64,000 nucleotides of DNA from Stachybotrys elegans (lineage: Eukaryota; Ascomycota; Sordariomycetes; Hypocreales; Stachybotryaceae), in NCBI GenBank assembly GCA_020746835.1, contig JAGPNK010000007.1, forward strand, positions 186,001 through 250,000, written 5' to 3'. A program made the position numbers and the translations under genes. Shown here in pieces: positions 1 to 11,014 of the stretch (position 1 is the stretch's first letter; every line of letters starts with the position of its first letter). The notes under the pieces are model-generated. The model saw only the letters and a list, made by a program, of their open reading frames with translations, ran no database searches and had not been told where the DNA came from.

Positions 1-39
1 CTCCTACCCCTGCCCGTGGCCTGCCCGTGGCCTGTCCGT

Positions 40-1677
40 CTACCTCCGGCCCCGCCCTCCCGCTCCGGGCATCCCCATACCAGGCATTCCGGGCATGCCT
101 GGCATTCCTGGCATTCCGCCGCCCATTCCCATCTGCTGCATCATGGCCTGCATGTCCATGCCGCCGCGTCCGCCGCCCAGCATCTTCATCAGGCTGCCCA
201 TGTCCGGCATGCCAGGTGCACCAGCACCGCCCGTGCTCTGTAGACGCTTCTGCATCGCCGCCAGCTGCTGTGCCTTGTTTCCGCCTGCCATGGCCTGCTG
301 CGCCTTCTGGAGGTTCTTCATGTTGCCACCCATCCTCTTGGCCATGCCTGCCATCATTCGCTGCTGCGTCAGCAGATCCTCCACCTCGCGTACTGACGTG
401 CCGGAGCCCCTCGCTATTCTCGTCATTCTCGTCGGTTGCTCAATCAGCATCTTGCCGTCCGAGTCCAGCTCCTTGTCCGTCATGGAGTCGCAAATGTAGA
501 TCATGCGCTTTAGTTTGGCGCTTCCCTCCTCGTCATCCATGCCTTGCATCATATTGCTCATGCCAGGAATCATGCCCGCCATTTTGGACAGAGGGCCCAT
601 CTTCATAATGTTGGATAGCTGGTCGCGCAGATCCCTGATGGTGAAGATACCTTCCTGGATATGCTTCATGGTGTCCTTCTGGTTCAGGTTCAGGCTCTGG
701 ACGTGGTCCAGGAGACCGGCCATGTCGCCCATGCCCAGGAGCTTCTGCACAAACTGCTGCGGTGCGAATCGCTCCAGGTCGAGCATGTGCTCACCAGTAC
801 CGATAAACACAATGGGCGTGCGCGTGGCGGCAACAGCCGAGATGGCACCACCACCATGTGCGTGACCGTCCGTCTTTGTAATGATGATGGCACCGAAATC
901 AGCCGCCTCCTTGAACGCCTTGGCCTGAGACTCGGCCTGCTGACCAATGGAAGCATCCAGCACCATGATTGTTTCGTCGGGTCGGATAGCCGTCTGAATA
1001 TCCACCATTTCCTGGAACAGCGCCGACTCCTGACGATGTCGACCGGACGTATCGACAATGATGATGTCGAACTTCTCCTTCTTGAACTGCTCAACACCGG
1101 CGCGAGCCACGGCCGCGGGGTCCGTCTCCGTCAGGGAACCGTAGTAGGGGATCTTGGCCTTGGTCGCGTTCTGCTTGAGCTGGTCAAAGGCACCGGCTCG
1201 GAAGGTATCGGCGCAGACCAGACAGGAGCGGAGACCGCGCGTCTGGTAGTGGCGGGCCAGCTTGGTACAGGTGGTGGTCTTTCCGGCACCCTGCAGACCG
1301 ACGAACATGATGACGTTGGAGCGGCCCTTCTTGGGCTTGAAGGGCTCGGCGTGGGGGTCGACGAGCTGGACGAGCTCATCAAAGACGGCCTTTTGGATCG
1401 CTCGCTTCTTGTTGACGGCGGGGGGGAGGTCTTTGAAGTTGACGGACGTCTTGATGGACTTTCGCAGCTGGCCGACGAGGCGAACATTGACGTCGGCTTC
1501 GAGGAGGGCGGCGCAAATCTCCTTGAGCATGTTATCGAAGGCCTAGAAACCAGGTTAATTATCCAGCGCGGGCGTGGGCGTGGGCAGCGGCGCTCCCACC
1601 TTCTCGTCGAGGTTCTGCTCTCGGGTCAGGTTGGTGACCGCCGCATTGATGCGACGGCCGAGATCTTGAAGCACCAT
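40..1677 (-). CDS. srp54: Signal recognition particle 54 kDa subunit (SRP54)
   Basis: GTPase subunit of the signal recognition particle; it binds signal peptides on ribosomes and, with the SRP receptor, directs them to the ER. Two exons: 1600-1677 and 40-1542, intron 1543-1599 (GTGGGA...TTTCTAG), giving 526 residues, normal for the family. The first exon encodes [10 protein letters not shown], the usual SRP54 start. An N-terminal helical bundle is followed by the G domain with P-loop GLQGAGKTT (near residue 108), DTSGRHRQE and [10 protein letters not shown]. The C-terminal M domain is methionine-rich and ends in a low-complexity [10 protein letters not shown] tail and GRGRR, as in other fungal SRP54. 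The stop lies 40 bases from the window edge. The long plus-strand ORF over 661-1704 is a shadow of this gene. Confidence 0.97.
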
Positions 1678-2573
1678 GGCTGCAGATTCCGACGGCGCGG
1701 GTAGTTGTGATGAGGAGCGGGCGGAAGGTGATGGATGCGTGCCTGTGCCAGTGCCTGTATCTGTGCCAGTAGCAGCATTTCCGCCACCTCACCATGGTTT
1801 GTGGCACCGCGGGGTCGGCGTCGGGGTCATCTTTCTCCGGCACCTACCCTGTACGGCATCAACCCCAACGTCATCCGTGAAGCTACCTACCTTTCTTTTG
1901 TACATTCGGATCCAATCACTGCGCCACAGTAATGAAGTACTTTTTATGGCCCAGACACTCAATACCAGAGCTATATGTCCAGGATTCGAAGTCAGCGCTC
2001 CGCTCTTCCCGTTTCGTCTTTTATCAGCCTCGTGACAATCAAATTTTGTCACGATGGGTGAGACGATGAGTAAACTTCCCTGCTTCCTCCCAATTACAGC
2101 CAACAAACTCCTCGGGTGGTGGTGATATCTACAAATCTCGAACGATTCTTATGCAAGATGCTTAGGCCGTCGCCAATGACGCGTGCCTCTCCTCTTGCTC
2201 GTGTATGGACTTAGTGCTGAGGGCCAGCAGCCCAACAGGGATCAAGCATCCAGGCCATGTTAAATATAGGACGTGATCGACAGTTTCAATATCCTACCTT
2301 CCACCCGTTCGCATCGAGTTACCCATCTCCTAACGTTATCCCGTGATATTTGATGACGGTCACAAGGCACTAATAGTGCCGATTTCCGTTTCCCCGGACA
2401 GCTCGCCAAGCAGACCATTCGCTGCTTTCGGCAGGTGAGCGCAGAGCCTCAACGGCATGACGCTACATACGTAGGTAGATGTTTTGGTTATAAAAAGCTT
2501 CTTCCCAGCCCTTTGGTTGCTGATATTCAACATAGCATCTCAGCCAAAAACCACCAATACCCAAATCACCAAC
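1678..2573. other. Intergenic region between srp54 and the esterase gene
   Basis: Divergent promoter region shared by srp54 (minus) and the SGNH hydrolase gene (plus). Apart from the TATA-like box near 2489 I see no gene or RNA. ORFs here lack splice or family support. Confidence 0.5.
2489..2496 (+). promoter_or_regulatory. TATA-like box of the SGNH hydrolase gene
   Basis: TATAAAAA, 78-85 bases upstream of the ATG at 2574, followed by a pyrimidine/CAA-rich leader. Position and sequence fit a core promoter; the transcription start is not known. Confidence 0.45.
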
Positions 2574-3322
2574 ATGACTAGACTCCTCCGAATCGTCGGC
2601 CAAGTGGCTGCTCTTTCCCTCGCCGTCGTTGCTAATGGTAGGTTCTTCCACTCAACGAGAATCCCTGCTGCTAACGCTAGACAGCACAAGACATCCCCCT
2701 CCGCCTCATGCCCCTGGGAGCCTCCATCACCAATGGCGTCGGATCCAGCACTGGCAACGGCTATCGCCAATTCCTCCTCGACCGGCTCAACGGCGCCGGC
2801 TACACAGTCGACTACGTAGGCAGCCAGCAGAGCGGCGACATGGCGGACCCGGACAACGAGGGCTTCCCTGGCCTGCGCATCGAGGAGGTCCAGCAGCGAG
2901 CCGAGGAGGACGTGCCCAACTACCTGCCCAACGTCTACGCCATCAACGTGGGTACCAACGACGCCACGCAGGACTTTGACATCGACAACGCGGGGGGCCG
3001 GATGGACGATCTCCTGGACTACCTGTGGGAGGTGACGCCAAACGCGACGGTGCTACTGTCGACGCTCATCATCAACCTCAATGCCGACACAGAGGCCCGC
3101 GCGCAGGTCATCAACGCCCAGTTCGTCGAGCTCGCCGAGCAGCTAGCCGGCGAGGGCCGCAGGATCGTGCTCGTGGATATGCACACCGAAGAGGGCCCGT
3201 TGCCCGAGGACATGTCGGATGCTACTCACCCCAACGACACGGGCTTTGATAAGATGGCTGAGCTCTGGTTCCGTGGAGTCGAGCAGGCGTCAGCTGCTGG
3301 GTTTATCCAGCCTGCTCTCTAA
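2574..3322 (+). CDS. Secreted SGNH/GDSL hydrolase, CE3-like carbohydrate esterase
   Basis: Predicted secreted esterase of the SGNH fold, most like carbohydrate esterase family 3 (acetylxylan esterase type). Exons 2574-2637 and 2685-3322 with a 47-base intron (branch-like CTAAC at 2671) give 233 residues. Residues 1-22 are a signal peptide (MTRLLRIVGQVAALSLAVV), followed by IPLRLMPLGASITNG (block I, nucleophile Ser), YVGSQQSGDMADPDNEGFPG, INVGTNDA (block III, Gly/Asn) and DATHPNDTGFDKM (block V, Asp-His). The usual GDS of block I is GAS here: the Asp is replaced by Ala but Ser is kept. Esterase activity on plant or microbial polysaccharide is inferred from family; the exact substrate is unknown. 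Confidence 0.85.
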
Positions 3323-3643
3323 GGTAGCATAGTTAGACACAACAGTTTCTGCGACACATAGACAAGGCCATGACAGGAACAAATGCCGATTTCAATCTGC
3401 CCTACTACTATCGTCATCTCCCATATGTCCCTTTGTTTACCCTTCGCTGAACATGTCTTGAATTGAACCGAATTGCGATATTCTTGGACCCCCCTTTTTG
3501 TCCGGTCATCTTTCTGATGGCCAGATAGGTGCTTGAGACGGTAAATGGGTAGGGTATGGTCGTTATTCAGATCCAAGACTTACCCGGTTTTCCTGCAGGG
3601 CAGGCAGGAGCTCATCTAGGCGAACATTGTTATTAACGTACGC

Positions 3644-4111
3644 TTGGTAGAATTTGGAGCTCTTGTAGCCCACTGTCATGGAGTAGCCAGGGACACCAAA
3701 GACAGGGCTAACGTTGAAGAAGCAAAGATTGCCAGCATCAGGGACTTCGTCATATCATCAGCAACAGTCACATACAGAGAGAAAATAGGCAAGGAAAGCC
3801 AACTGCCCCAAGCGGACCCGATCGACTACATCGCGCACACGCTCAACGAGATTGCTAAGAAGATGAGTTGGAAGCAGGCAAGCGGGGAGGCAACTCTTGT
3901 CCAAGCGATGTCAGCCCAAACTCACGTCTACGCACTGATGGCAAGACGGGAGAGAGCCCAGCCCCCTAAAGCAAATAAGATGGCTGTCCCAGCCATACCC
4001 ATATCATATATAATAAGTAAGTCCCATGTCCCAATTGTCCCAAAGAAATATCCATCTCTCATTCTGTATCTATCATTTCCACATCAGGGCCATCTTTCCC
4101 AGTCTGCCTAA
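3644..4111 (+). pseudogene. Possible coding relic without a start codon
   Basis: An open frame of 155 codons whose first codon is TTG. The first in-frame ATG comes after two-thirds of the most protein-like part. The peptide is mixed in composition and helix-like (ADPIDYIAHTLNEIAKKM), unlike the shadows around it, and may be an exon fragment or decayed gene. I do not recognise the family. No good splice acceptor linking it to an upstream ATG was found. Confidence 0.2.
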
Positions 4112-4335
4112 TGTCACTGTCACTATCTACAATCAGCTATTGTGTGCCTGGTATCTCTAACCATAGCGCAGCCAACGCCACGCCTTGTCTACCCAAGTAC
4201 TCGATAGTCGGTCGATGCCAATGTTGCTGTCCCCCATCACATCTTTCCTTCTTAAGTTTGTACTAAGTAATTGGGTCCAGGAAACCCTGAAACTGCCCAA
4301 CTCTAACAGATAAAGGAGATGATAAAGGATATAAT

Positions 4336-4424
4336 AAAGAAAGTAAAAAAGAAGAAGAAGAAAAACAAGAAGAAGAAAAAGAAGAAAAAGAAGAAGAAGA
4401 AAAAGAAGAAGAAAAAGACAAAAG
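4336..4424 (+). repeat. Imperfect (GAA)n/(GAAAAA)n purine tract
   Basis: About 90 bases of nearly pure A/G made of GAA, GAAGAA and GAAAAA units. It is a homopurine tract with no coding start on either strand; the minus-strand Leu/Phe/Ser-rich ORFs across it are artefacts of the repeat. Confidence 0.85.
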
Positions 4425-4884
4425 ATAGCAAGCATAAATAATAGGCACTCACACAGTCAACTTATTGGATTGACCCACTGTACATACATCTTGCTCGCGC
4501 TGGCTTCGCTATTTCCAAGGCTACTAAACCCCTACATGGTCACCCCTCGCTTTAGCCAGCTGCTAACAGCGAAGCCGCTGATGGAACGATCGTTCATGAC
4601 CTAGAAGCACAGCGCATAAGATCGCGATCGATTCCCGCAAGGGATGCCGACCATCGCGGTCGATTCAGTGCTTTTAGGGCGATGTTTCGCAGGCCAGCTA
4701 CCACTGACAACAGCCCCTCGCAGCCGCCGCCCGAGAACCTCCTGCTCCGCCAACGACACACAGGGGGGGCCAATGGCAACACTGAGGGCATGGGTGTGCC
4801 TTCAAGATCGATGCTGGGACCGGTGGACATGGGTGATGAGTTCAATGGCGATTGGATTTGACGCGGCGCGTAACGGAGGACCTG

Positions 4885-5073
4885 TGGGGGGTGGGAGAGG
4901 GTGACGGGACGGAGGAGTGGGGAGGATCGGGGGATCGGGGGGGGTAGGAGGATGACGGGAGGGAGGTGGCAGCGTTGTTTGTTTGTTTTGTTTTCTTGTT
5001 TTTGTCTGGGAGGGAGGGAGGAGCGTTGCTTTTGAGGATGGAGGGCCGGAGGGAGGGAGGAGGGGGGGGGGGT
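4885..5073 (+). repeat. G-run-rich tract
   Basis: Contains many GGG/GGGG runs, among them GATCGGGGGATCGGGGGGGG near 4925-4944, GGGAGGGAGGG units near 5009-5018 and an 11-G run near 5062-5072. Spacing of the runs suits intramolecular G-quadruplexes on the plus strand. No gene. Confidence 0.6.
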
Positions 5074-5664
5074 TGCTTTTTGTAGACAGTAGATAGAGTA
5101 GCTATTAGATAGCTCCCTGCAGCGCTCGTACCTCATCGTGGTTGTAGGGTCTAGTAGCCTTAGAAAAGGCGAAGCCAACACGAGCAAGATGTATGTACAG
5201 TTAGTCAATCTGATAATGGGAATGTGTAAGTGCCCATCGCCGCTTTCCCTTCATCTTCCTCTTCGTCGTCCTCTTCGTCGTCCTCTTCGTCTTCCTGTTC
5301 TCTCACCTGATAGTCACTGGTAAGCTTGTAGTCACGCTCTTTGAATTTCCGCCTGTGAAGAGCAAGGATGGGATCAAATTTGACTTCTGGATTGAAAAGT
5401 ATGTATCACGCAGCGTCTAGGCAGCTCCCCGATATCCATGTGTGCAGGGGCTACATCCTCAATGCTACTGAACGCAGTCACAAGCACAGATGTTTCTACC
5501 ACTCACTGAATTGCATCCTGTGAGGGCATAGAATCGGAAATTGCCACATAGTCAAGCCACAGCTTCACAATGGAGGTTTTCACGTGGACGAAGTATAGTT
5601 GCTGCCTTCGTTAAGGTTCGCTCCTATGGCCAGTCGTGAGCAACTTTGTTACCGCCTTGCTGTG

Positions 5665-5673
5665 TATAAAAAG
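5665..5673 (+). promoter_or_regulatory. TATA-like box of the F-box gene
   Basis: TATAAAAAG about 155 bases upstream of the ATG at 5827, followed by a pyrimidine-rich leader. Assigned from sequence and position only. Confidence 0.4.
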
Positions 5674-5826
5674 AAGCCCATTTCCAAGGGAGGAATTCTC
5701 GTCCCTTACCTTCTCATACTGCCATCTCCCGTCTACCTTTTTCTCTAAAGGACCTACTCACACCATTTCACCACCCCTTCTTTACCCAAACGATAAGATA
5801 CTCCTCGACATCTTGTCTCATTCACC

Positions 5827-6995
5827 ATGCCGCGCATTCTCTTCAAGCCGAACCGGGCTCTCATTCAGAGAGTATTGCAACACCTCCACATCCCCCGCCG
5901 TAGCAAACCTCAACCCTGCTACCTGCTCGACATGCCCCAGGACGTCATACTTCATATACTCGGGTTCCTCGGCGAGGGCACGCATATCCTACTTTCTCAG
6001 ACTTGCACGGCTCTCCGCAGAATCATTGCACACATCCCCTTAGCCAACCTATACAGAGAGCAGCGCCTGGACCTCCTGCTTGGCCTCTCCCGCGACTTGC
6101 CTGACCGCTGGGTCTGCGAGATCTGTGTGAGGCTCCATGCTACCCATCCTCAAGACACTTGGGCGGAGCCTTGGCACACGACATGCCCTGCGGGGTGGAG
6201 GCAACATAAAGACCTGAATCCCTGCGGCTTAGATATGAGTTTCCGGCACGTGCAGCTTGCCTTGAAATACTCGCGTATTGGCTGCAACCCCTCATACGTG
6301 GAGAATCTTCTCGTCCCCCGTCCTCAGGAAGTCAAGGAAGACTTTGGTTGGCAAGTTGGCTGGGAAAGCCTAAAAATTGTCGACGGCAGGTCAAGACGGT
6401 GCTCAGTCAGCGGATCAATAAGGATAACCAAACGCCCTTCGCGGGGCAGTTCTATCTATGCAACCACCAAGGAGTTTGGCTAAGGGGTGTAAGCCAATAC
6501 GATGCGCCCGCGTTCAGAACAACTGTCGGTGACCCCAATGGCGGAGCAACTTGTCACGTCAATGGCCACACGCACGAGAGTCCGTATTTGATCGAGCGGA
6601 CGCTCTTCGCATATAATGGCATCAGCGTCTTCAATGGAAGCTGCTGTTTTTGCCCGACGGATTATGCCTTGGTGTTGACTAAGTTTCGTGCCGAAATCAC
6701 CACGTGGACTGATTACGGGCCTGAATGTTCGCCCCTTGATCCTGCCTGGCAGGTCCATGTCGTCAAAAATCTAGCACCAGGGGAACGGCAGCCTTTCACC
6801 GTCGGCCACAAGCCCGGAAGCGTGTGGCGAGCATATGGGAACCCCCCAGCGCTGACAGGCGCCAATTTGAGGCTCGAAAAGGCTTGGCACGAGAAAGAGA
6901 TGGAATTAATTTGTCAAGAGAGCGAATATTTGGGTAATTGGCGGAGAAGAGTTGTCGCTTGTTATTATCTTGGAACCCCTCCTTTCCTGTCTTAA
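5827..6995 (+). CDS. F-box protein with an internal frame break
   Basis: F-box proteins recruit substrates to SCF ubiquitin ligases. The start has a good context (CACCATGCC), and LLDMPQDVILHILGFL near residue 36 is an F-box core, followed by CTALRRIIA. A zinc-finger-like cysteine pattern follows (VCEICVRLH). The frame is open to 6483, but the second half (to 6995) lies in another frame. The peptides meet at KIVDGR / VKTVLSQRIN near 6390, which fits loss of one base there. A 59-base intron 6331-6389 (GTCAAG...GGCAG) would also rejoin the frames but would remove the conserved-looking KIVDGR. So this is either a recently broken gene, an assembly error, or an unusually spliced gene. Confidence 0.6.
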
Positions 6996-7242
6996 CCTGT
7001 CCTCGATTCGCTCTTTTTGTGGGGTATGATAACATGAAATGGCATATTCTTCTATAGAACGAAACAAGGCTCCAAGCCATTGCCAGGTTGAACTGCGCCG
7101 TGTCTTCTTTGCTACTATGTACAATGCTTCCGTGCCTCCCGTGCCTGTATCCCCCGGTTCGGATAAAAGGACGAGTTGAAAGCTTCTTGCCACCAGTGTG
7201 GTGGCCCCCCCGTAATCCAATCCAACTGTAACACACGATTGC

Positions 7243-7834
7243 TTAATGCTCGCCAGCAGTGTCCTCACCAGCAGTGTACTCCTTGTAGGCCTCGAGGTCC
7301 ATCAGGCCGTCAAACTGCTCGGCGCCCTTGTCGTCGAGCTCGACCTTTGCGATCCAGCCGCCGCCGTGGCTGTCGTCCTCGGGGACCTGGTTGATGGTGG
7401 CGGGCTTCTCCTCGAGCAGGCGGTTGACCGAGGCGATGCGCAGGCGGATCGGGGCGTTGATGTCGCTGGCCGACTTGACCGACTCGACGGCGCCCATGGT
7501 GTCGCCCTTCTCGATGAAGTCGCCCGACTCGGGGAGCTCGACGTAGACGACGTCGCCCAGGGCTTCGGCCGCGTACTCGGAGATGCCCACGACGCCCGTC
7601 TTGCGGTCGGCCGAGATGTCGATCCACTCGTGGTCCTTTGTGTACTTGCGGGCGAGAGCTGGTACAATGGTCAGCGGTCAAAACACTATTGGAAGCTGTT
7701 GGGGCGCAAGACGTACCCAGCCGAGTCGTGGAGAAGCTCCGGAAGGGCGATGCGAAAGCCGGAGCAGCGGGGCGGGGGGCCATGCGCATGGCAGCCGGGG
7801 CGGCTACGCGCAGAGTGCGAGCAATTGACGCCAT
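7243..7834 (-). CDS. gcvH: Glycine cleavage system H protein, mitochondrial
   Basis: Lipoyl carrier of the mitochondrial glycine decarboxylase complex; it shuttles the aminomethyl group from P to T protein. Exons 7717-7834 and 7243-7658, intron 7659-7716 (GTACGT...ACCAG), give 177 residues. Residues 1 to about 38 form an Arg/Ala-rich mitochondrial presequence ending FRSFSTTRL. The mature part starts RKYTKDHEWIDI and contains GISEYAAEALGDVVYVELP and the lipoylation site AVESVKSASDI (Lys101). It ends in a Glu-rich tail. The Met at 7834 was chosen because upstream in-frame sequence is not presequence-like. The dense opposite-strand ORFs are codon-bias shadows. Confidence 0.95.
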
Positions 7835-8196
7835 TTCTGCGAGCACAGAGTTGTAGACTGGCTTGACGGCAACGGGGAGAGGTGTTGCGGATCTGGCGGT
7901 AGAGGTTGCTTGTTGCTTGTGGAGATGATTCCATCTGGAAACAATCGATACGGCTGCTGAGTCATCACAACCAACCAAAACAGCACATACTACAGGCTAC
8001 TACACCATCGTGACAGCACTGTATTTACATCAGCGAAACCGCTTCCCAAGCATGTGATGCGTTGGGATATTGAGGTGGCATCATTTCGCACCTCCGACAA
8101 GCCAAGGTTTCCTCTTCCCGTCTGCAAGGCAAGAATGCATGCAATTAGAGATTTTATGCCGCTGTTGTGATAATCCCATTGCTTGGAAGGCACCAT

Positions 8197-8307
8197 GACC
8201 TCGGCTCCTGCACTGGGGCTCCAGACTTTAATCTTCATGTCACTGGCCCCGGACACGAGACCTTCTCCGTTTGCAGAGAAGCTGACGCCATCATGGCCGC
8301 CCAGCAC
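8197..8307 (-). pseudogene. WD40-blade fossil antisense to the amidase start
   Basis: The minus strand reads GHDGVSFSANGEGLVSGASD followed by MKIKVWSP, an almost complete WD40 blade: His-Asp, the SFS.NG turn, SGASD and the K.W end. The frame continues open to 7990 without a second clear blade. It has no convincing start, and its upstream side is occupied by the amidase coding sequence, so it cannot be a whole beta-propeller gene. I read it as a remnant of a WD-repeat gene (such repeats are common in fungal NLR-like proteins), but chance is possible. Confidence 0.35.
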
Positions 8308-9823
8308 ACGCCCTTATACACCCTGACCGGTTCGCAGGCACTCGCCCTGCTCAAGCAAAACGCCGTCACTGTCGAGGGCTACGCCAGCGCTTTGCTGGAA
8401 CGAATCAAGGACAGAGACCCGACCGTCAGAGCTTGGACATATCTAGATCCCGCCTACGTCCTTCGTCAAGCTCGAGAGCTGGACCAAATTCCCCAGGACC
8501 AGCGGGGGCCCTTGCACGGCCTGCCGGTCGGCGTCAAGGACGTTATCAATACCCAAGGTTGGGTCTGCACCCATGTCCTCAGATCTGGCACTGACGCCAT
8601 GGAATGCAGATATGCCTACACAGTTTGGGTCCGCGCTCTACCAGGGACATCAGCCCTCCCTCGATTCATCTGCCGTTGCCATTCTGCGCGCAGCTGGAGC
8701 ACTCATCTTTGGTAGGTGTCGATTCAGCCTTTCTTCCCCCATTCCTGTCCCCTCTTCTGCCCTCTCCTGACCTGGTAAAAGGCAAGACCACCACGACGGA
8801 GTTCACAGTGGCTAACTCAGGCCCTGGTACCACCAATCCCCACGATCCTAATCGCACCCCGGGCGGTTCCTCGTGCGGTTCTGCGGCCGCTGTGGCTGAT
8901 TTCCACGTTCCTGTTAGCCTTGGCACGCAGACCGGCGGCAGTATTATTCGGCCAGCATCCTATACTGGCATCTTCGCTCTAAAGCCAACCTTTAACGCCG
9001 TATCGCCCGAGGGGCAAAAGATGTTTTCTCCGACGTTTGATACATTTGGGTTCTTTGCTCGCAGCGTCCAAGACCTACAGTTGCTTTCCGACGTCTTGGC
9101 CATTCAAGATGATGAAGCACCCAAAGGCACACCGTTAGAGGACATGTTCATCGCTCTCATGAAGACGCCCATGTGGCCCTCGGCAGGCCAAGGAACGATA
9201 GCTGCCATGGACAAGGCCGTCATGGCTCTGCGCGAGAGCGGGATACAAGTCCAAGAAGTTGATTTCCCTCCAGATATGGCCAATGCCGCGACCCTCAAGC
9301 GAATCCAAAAGATCATATGCATGAGCGAAGCCCAGGAGTCATTCTTGAGGGAATATCGAATGGACAAGTCGAAGCTGGGCCCGGAGATGCGTGCCCTTCT
9401 GGAGGACTTCAAATCAACACACAAGGAGAGGGTGGACGCGACGGATACATACAACGACATGCGTCGCATAATGAATGGCCTATCTCTTCAATACTCTGCC
9501 ATTATTGCCCCGAGTGCTGCCGATGAAGCCCCCGTTGGACTTGACGATATGGGCAGCGCGATATTCAACACGATGTGGACGGTAAGATTATTTGCAAACT
9601 TGTTGGGCCATTCTTTAACCTCTATATTTTCTCGCTTTAGGGATTCCATATGCCCGTTGTCAACGTACCGGCATTTACTGGTGACCACGGGATGCCTATT
9701 GGGTTGTCTCTGGTTGCTTCCAGATTTCGGGACCAGCACTTGCTCAGGGTTGCGATGGCACTTGTAGAGCCACTGGTGAATAAGGGCGGTTGGAGAGCTG
9801 AGGAGGGATCTAGGCAGCAATGA
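8293..9823 (+). CDS. Amidase signature family hydrolase
   Basis: Amidase of the Ser-cisSer-Lys family, hydrolysing an unknown amide. Four exons: 8293-8557, 8610-8711, 8782-9581, 9641-9823, giving 449 residues. The triad is complete: Lys82 in GLPVGVKDVI, Ser152 in TPGGSSCGSAAA and Ser176 in GTQTGGSIIRPAS; the Ser-Ser spacing of 24 equals that of characterised members. Splicing removes the apparent frame changes at 8557 and 8711. The C-terminal exon encodes GFHMPVVNVPAFTGDHGMP, a usual family end. The start region overlaps the WD40-like frame on the other strand. Neighbouring genes (gcvH, a HET relic) give no pathway hint. Confidence 0.9.
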
Positions 9824-10078
9824 AGGGAAGATAGACCTGGAAACGCCCGTGTTGTTCGCTTCAGCGTAGTGCTATAGCGGCGCATAAAGGCTGCATCAAT
9901 ATACCTGGTGAGGCTGAGCATGTCTTACAACCCGCTCGATTCCTCAACCCTTCCCATCTCACGGTATCCGCTGTCTTGTTATTTTCTGGGATTCATAAAT
10001 GTTTGCCCCGTCCCTTGTGCTTCTAGCTGGTTTGCTTCATGTTTAGTTCTGACCCAGACCTCCAGCGGACACACAAGT

Positions 10079-11014
10079 ATGAAACTCCTATGTCGCGGTG
10101 AGGACGGTACCTACCAAATCACTCGACATCTCACGGGCAGGATTCCTACTTATGTCGTCCTTTCACATAAGTGGTCGGAGGATGGCAGCCAGGAAGTGAA
10201 GATCGAGGACATTAAAAATCGCACGGCTGCATCCAAAGCTCTTGGATATAAATGGCACCAATTCTATGGGAAGCAGATCGTCAGGGATGGATTCGACTAC
10301 TTCTGGGTGGACACATGTTGCATTAACCAAAGGAGCAGAGCTGGGCTCCAAAAGTCAATAACAACAATGTTCTCGTGGTATTGAAACGTCGCCCGATGCT
10401 ATGCATACCTGATCAATATTTTTGCCTACCGGATTTCCATTCAAGATCTCAGCCATCAGCTCTTGTCTGCCGCATTAACTGCAGCCTTCAGGCCCAGCAA
10501 ATGGTTTACCTGTGGCTAGACGCTACAGGAGCCTTTTACCCTTTCCTCTGTAGAGTTTTTCTCGGTCTAGAGGGTGAAGCTTGTTAATAGGATGTCCTTT
10601 AGCTATTTTATTGCAGAAATTACAGAGATGCCGGTTGAGGCTCTACAGGGCCAGGGCTTGAACAACTTCAGCGTGCCGGAAAGGCTCTCCTGGGCAGCAA
10701 CACGCAAGATCAGAAAAGAAGAGGATGAGGCGTACTGCTTACTAGGGAAATCTGACGTCTTCATGCCCCTGATGTACGGAGAAAAGGAGCAAACTTTTGT
10801 GCGGCTAGCCATGAGACGTATCATCCAAGGCCGGCAGGGCGAGGTGCCTATTCACGATGGCGGCAAATCGCTGGCTTCTCCAGAAAGGATTTGCTCTGCT
10901 AGAAGCCTAATGATAATGAGGATATTCGCGGCTGGCAACCAGAGATTGATAGTGGCCCGGTCCTATAGCAATGGGGACAAAGGAGAAAAAGATCGTCCCA
11001 TCGTTGGGGTGTAA
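10079..11014 (+). pseudogene. HET-domain gene inactivated by three in-frame stops
   Basis: HET proteins mediate heterokaryon incompatibility. The frame from ATG 10079 has the HET hallmarks: YVVLSHKWSEDGSQEV, a middle block FDYFWVDTCCINQRS, then FTCG*TLQEPF and, after 10570, AYCLLGKSDVFMPLMYGE. The frame is kept across the whole domain but is cut by TGA at 10382, TAG at 10517 (where the family normally has Trp in GWTLQEL) and TAG at 10568. No intron with good borders removes all three. The Trp codon change to TAG is a G-to-A transition in a context preferred by repeat-induced point mutation (RIP). The downstream part after residue 260 is short and unmatched. Confidence 0.8.

Larger units (their letters stand above)
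3323..5826. other. Gene-poor region with low-complexity tracts
   Basis: 2.5 kb between the esterase and the F-box gene. It holds an ORF relic without ATG (3644-4111), a GAA tract (4336-4424), G-run-rich sequence (4885-5073) and a CTTCGTC/GACGAAG repeat at 5250-5300 that would read as an acidic Glu/Asp run on the minus strand. No intact gene seen. Confidence 0.5.

Noticed and set aside
661..1704. 347-codon plus-strand ORF opposite SRP54
   Set aside because: Shadow of the GC-rich SRP54 codons.
4157..4448. Leu/Phe/Ser-rich minus-strand ORFs
   Set aside because: Direct product of the GAA tract.
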